Shown here: one piece after another, positions 5,595 through 6,810 of the stretch | Layout: each line of letters begins with the position of its first letter | Numbering within the stretch: the stretch's first letter is position 1 | NCBI GenBank assembly: GCA_900766895.1 | Contig: CAAFXF010000129.1 | Span: 1 to 6,810 of the forward strand | DNA from: Clostridia bacterium | Lineage (GTDB): Bacteria > Bacillota > Clostridia > Oscillospirales > Acutalibacteraceae | Reading direction: 5' to 3' | DNA length: 6,810 bases | Position numbers and translations under genes: made by a program | Notes under the pieces: generated by a model | The model's database searches: none | Told to the model about the DNA's origin: nothing | The model's input: only the letters and a program-made list of their open reading frames with translations

Positions 5595-5631
5595 AAAAGC
5601 CTTGTAAAACAAAACGCTTTACAAGGCTTTT
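5595..5631. terminator. Bidirectional intrinsic terminator between larC and thrS
   Basis: The arms 5595-5608 and 5618-5631 form a perfect 14-bp stem (core AGCCTTGTAAA/TTTACAAGGCT) around a 9-nt loop. It begins one base after the larC stop. The T run at the end of the right arm serves larBC. The A run at 5592-5598 gives a U tract on the minus strand for thrS, whose stop is at 5649-5651. No other feature is visible in this short gap. Confidence 0.87.
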
Positions 5632-5648
5632 AATATTTGATTTGCTTT

Positions 5649-6810
5649 TTATCTTGCCTTTGAATTGATTTCCTCTGTAATTCTTGCAACAAATTCATCA
5701 ATAGAGGTTGCACCCTCGTCGCCGTTCTTTCTTGAACGAACAGAGATTGTACCTGCCTCAATATCCTTGTCGCCTACAAGAATCATATACGGAATTTTTT
5801 CAAGCTGTGCGGAACGAATCTTGAAGCCTATCTTTTCGCTTCTGTCATCAAGCTCACAGCGAACGCCTGCCATTTGAAGCTTCTTCATAGCCTCGCGGCA
5901 ATAATCCTGATGCCTGTCTGCAACAGGAAGGAACTTAACCTGAACAGGTGCAAGCCATGTTGGGAACGCACCTGCATACTTTTCAATAAGCAAGGCAAGT
6001 GTTCTTTCGTAGCAGCCGATTGATGTTCTGTGAATAATGTATGGATTTTTCTTTTGACCGTCCTTATCAACATATTCCATACCGAACTTTTCTGCAAGCA
6101 TTTGGTCAATTTGGATAGTAACAAGTGTATCCTCCTTGCCGAATACATTTTTAATTTGAATGTCAAGCTTCGGGCCGTAGAAGGCAGCCTCGCCGATACC
6201 GATTTGGTAATCAACACCAAGGTCATCAAGGATGTTCTTCATAACGCCCTGAGCCTCGTCCCACTGCTCCTGTGTGCCGATATACTTTTCTCTGTTATCA
6301 GGGTCCCACTGCGAGAAGCGATATGTCAAGTCCTCCTTAAGACCGAGAACCTCCATCATATAGTTTGTAAGCTCCAAGCAGTTCTTGAACTCTTCTTCAA
6401 GCTGGTCGGGACGGCACATAAGGTGTCCCTCCGAAATGGTGAACTGACGAACACGAATAAGGCCGTGCATCTCGCCCGATGCTTCGTTACGGAAAAGAGT
6501 TGATGTTTCGTCATATCTCAAAGGAAGGTCGCGGTAAGACCTTGCTCTGTTAAGATATGCTTGGTACTGGAACGGACAGGTCATAGGACGAAGAGCGAAA
6601 ACCTCCTTGTCCTTTTCCTCGTCGCCGAGAACGAACATACCGTCCTTATAATGATCCCAGTGACCTGAAATCTTGTACAAATCCGACTTTGCCATAAGAG
6701 GAGTTTTTGTAAGCAAATAACCTCTTCTTTCTTCCTCATCCTCAACAAAACGCTGTAATGTCTGTATTATTCTTGCACCCTTTGGCATAAGTAGAGGAAG
6801 ACCTTGACCA
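5649..6810 (-). CDS. thrS: Threonyl-tRNA synthetase, C-terminal two-thirds (5' end outside window)
   Basis: ThrRS charges tRNA-Thr with threonine. The frame runs open to the right edge: the codons before the Met at 6788 read G-Q-G-L-P-L-L-M-P-K-G-A, the conserved start of the catalytic core, so that Met is internal. Counting from it, the zinc ligands are Cys71 (P-M-T-C-P), His122 (S-E-G-H-L-M-C) and His253 (I-I-H-R). The class II motif 2 is around L-F-R-N-E-A-S-G-E-M-H-G-L (98-110) and the motif 3 Arg is in G-C-Y-E-R (258-262). The anticodon-binding domain follows from about 278 (W-L-A-P-V-Q-V) to V-G-D-K-D-I-E-A-G-T-I-S-V-R (338-351). The core departs from the common bacterial form: R-Q-F-T-I-S-E-G-H replaces R-G-F-T-Q-D-D-A-H, and P-M-T-C-P-F-Q-Y replaces P-M-N-C-P-G-H. 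I recall this as a variant ThrRS lineage present in clostridia. The N-terminal editing region is not visible. Confidence 0.96.
   Translation of the reverse strand, partial: GQGLPLLMPKGARIIQTLQRFVEDEEERRGYLLTKTPLMAKSDLYKISGHWDHYKDGMFVLGDEEKDKEVFALRPMTCPFQYQAYLNRARSYRDLPLRYDETSTLFRNEASGEMHGLIRVRQFTISEGHLMCRPDQLEEEFKNCLELTNYMMEVLGLKEDLTYRFSQWDPDNREKYIGTQEQWDEAQGVMKNILDDLGVDYQIGIGEAAFYGPKLDIQIKNVFGKEDTLVTIQIDQMLAEKFGMEYVDKDGQKKNPYIIHRTSIGCYERTLALLIEKYAGAFPTWLAPVQVKFLPVADRHQDYCREAMKKLQMAGVRCELDDRSEKIGFKIRSAQLEKIPYMILVGDKDIEAGTISVRSRKNGDEGATSIDEFVARITEEINSKAR

Noticed and set aside
6030..6503. A 157-codon plus-strand frame opposite thrS
   Set aside because: It is antisense to the conserved catalytic core of ThrRS. 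The Leu/Val-rich product reflects reverse-complement codon bias, and there is no supporting promoter or ribosome binding site.
6786..6788. ATG at 6788 as the start of thrS
   Set aside because: The same frame stays open to the window edge, and the residues before this Met (G-Q-G-L-P-L-L) are a conserved part of the ThrRS core, so the Met is internal and the gene is cut by the window.

Overview
The window looks like chromosomal DNA from an anaerobic low-GC Firmicute of the class Clostridia, possibly a gut Oscillospiraceae/Lachnospiraceae-type organism. This rests on AT-leaning codon use, strong GGAGG/AGGAAA ribosome binding sites, near-consensus sigma-A promoters, hypCDE and larBC genes, and a threonyl-tRNA synthetase of a form I associate with clostridia. 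The genus is not determined. Almost every base is accounted for, and I see no mobile element, CRISPR array, tRNA or rRNA.

Layout. (1) Positions 1-2107, plus strand: the 3' end of hypC, then hypD and hypE, tightly packed as the end of a [NiFe]-hydrogenase maturation operon (Fe(CN)2CO ligand assembly). (2) 2109-2144: a strong bidirectional terminator between converging genes. (3) 2152-3432, minus strand: metY, a PLP-dependent O-acetylhomoserine sulfhydrylase. (4) 3433-3711: a dense 279-bp regulatory region between divergent transcripts. (5) 3712-5593, plus strand: larB-larC, for biosynthesis of the nickel-pincer nucleotide cofactor (the lactate racemase cofactor). (6) 5595-5631: a second bidirectional terminator. 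(7) 5649-6810, minus strand: the 3' part of thrS, cut by the window edge.

The regulatory region is the most interesting part. metY has a perfect TTGACA-17-TATAAT promoter and a roughly 170-nt leader. That leader encodes an unannotated 22-residue peptide, with a perfect GGAGG ribosome binding site, that ends in four consecutive cysteine codons and a stop. This is the expected architecture of a cysteine-responsive attenuator in front of a sulfur-assimilation gene. The Cys codons can fold into a long hairpin whose 3' foot directly abuts the metY ribosome binding site, so a ribosome stalled for lack of Cys-tRNA would open it. The same region carries imperfect operator-like repeats starting at 3576, 3626 and 3676, exactly 50 bp apart. 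One is a perfect CCTACC/GGTAGG dyad in the metY leader, one overlays the metY -35 element, and a half-site lies inside the larB promoter.

Working together (inference): two nickel-enzyme maturation modules (Hyp and Lar) flank a sulfur-assimilation gene. metY and larBC are fired from back-to-back promoters with shared repeat elements, which suggests co-regulation by sulfur status. Pincer-cofactor synthesis consumes sulfur, which gives a possible reason for the link.
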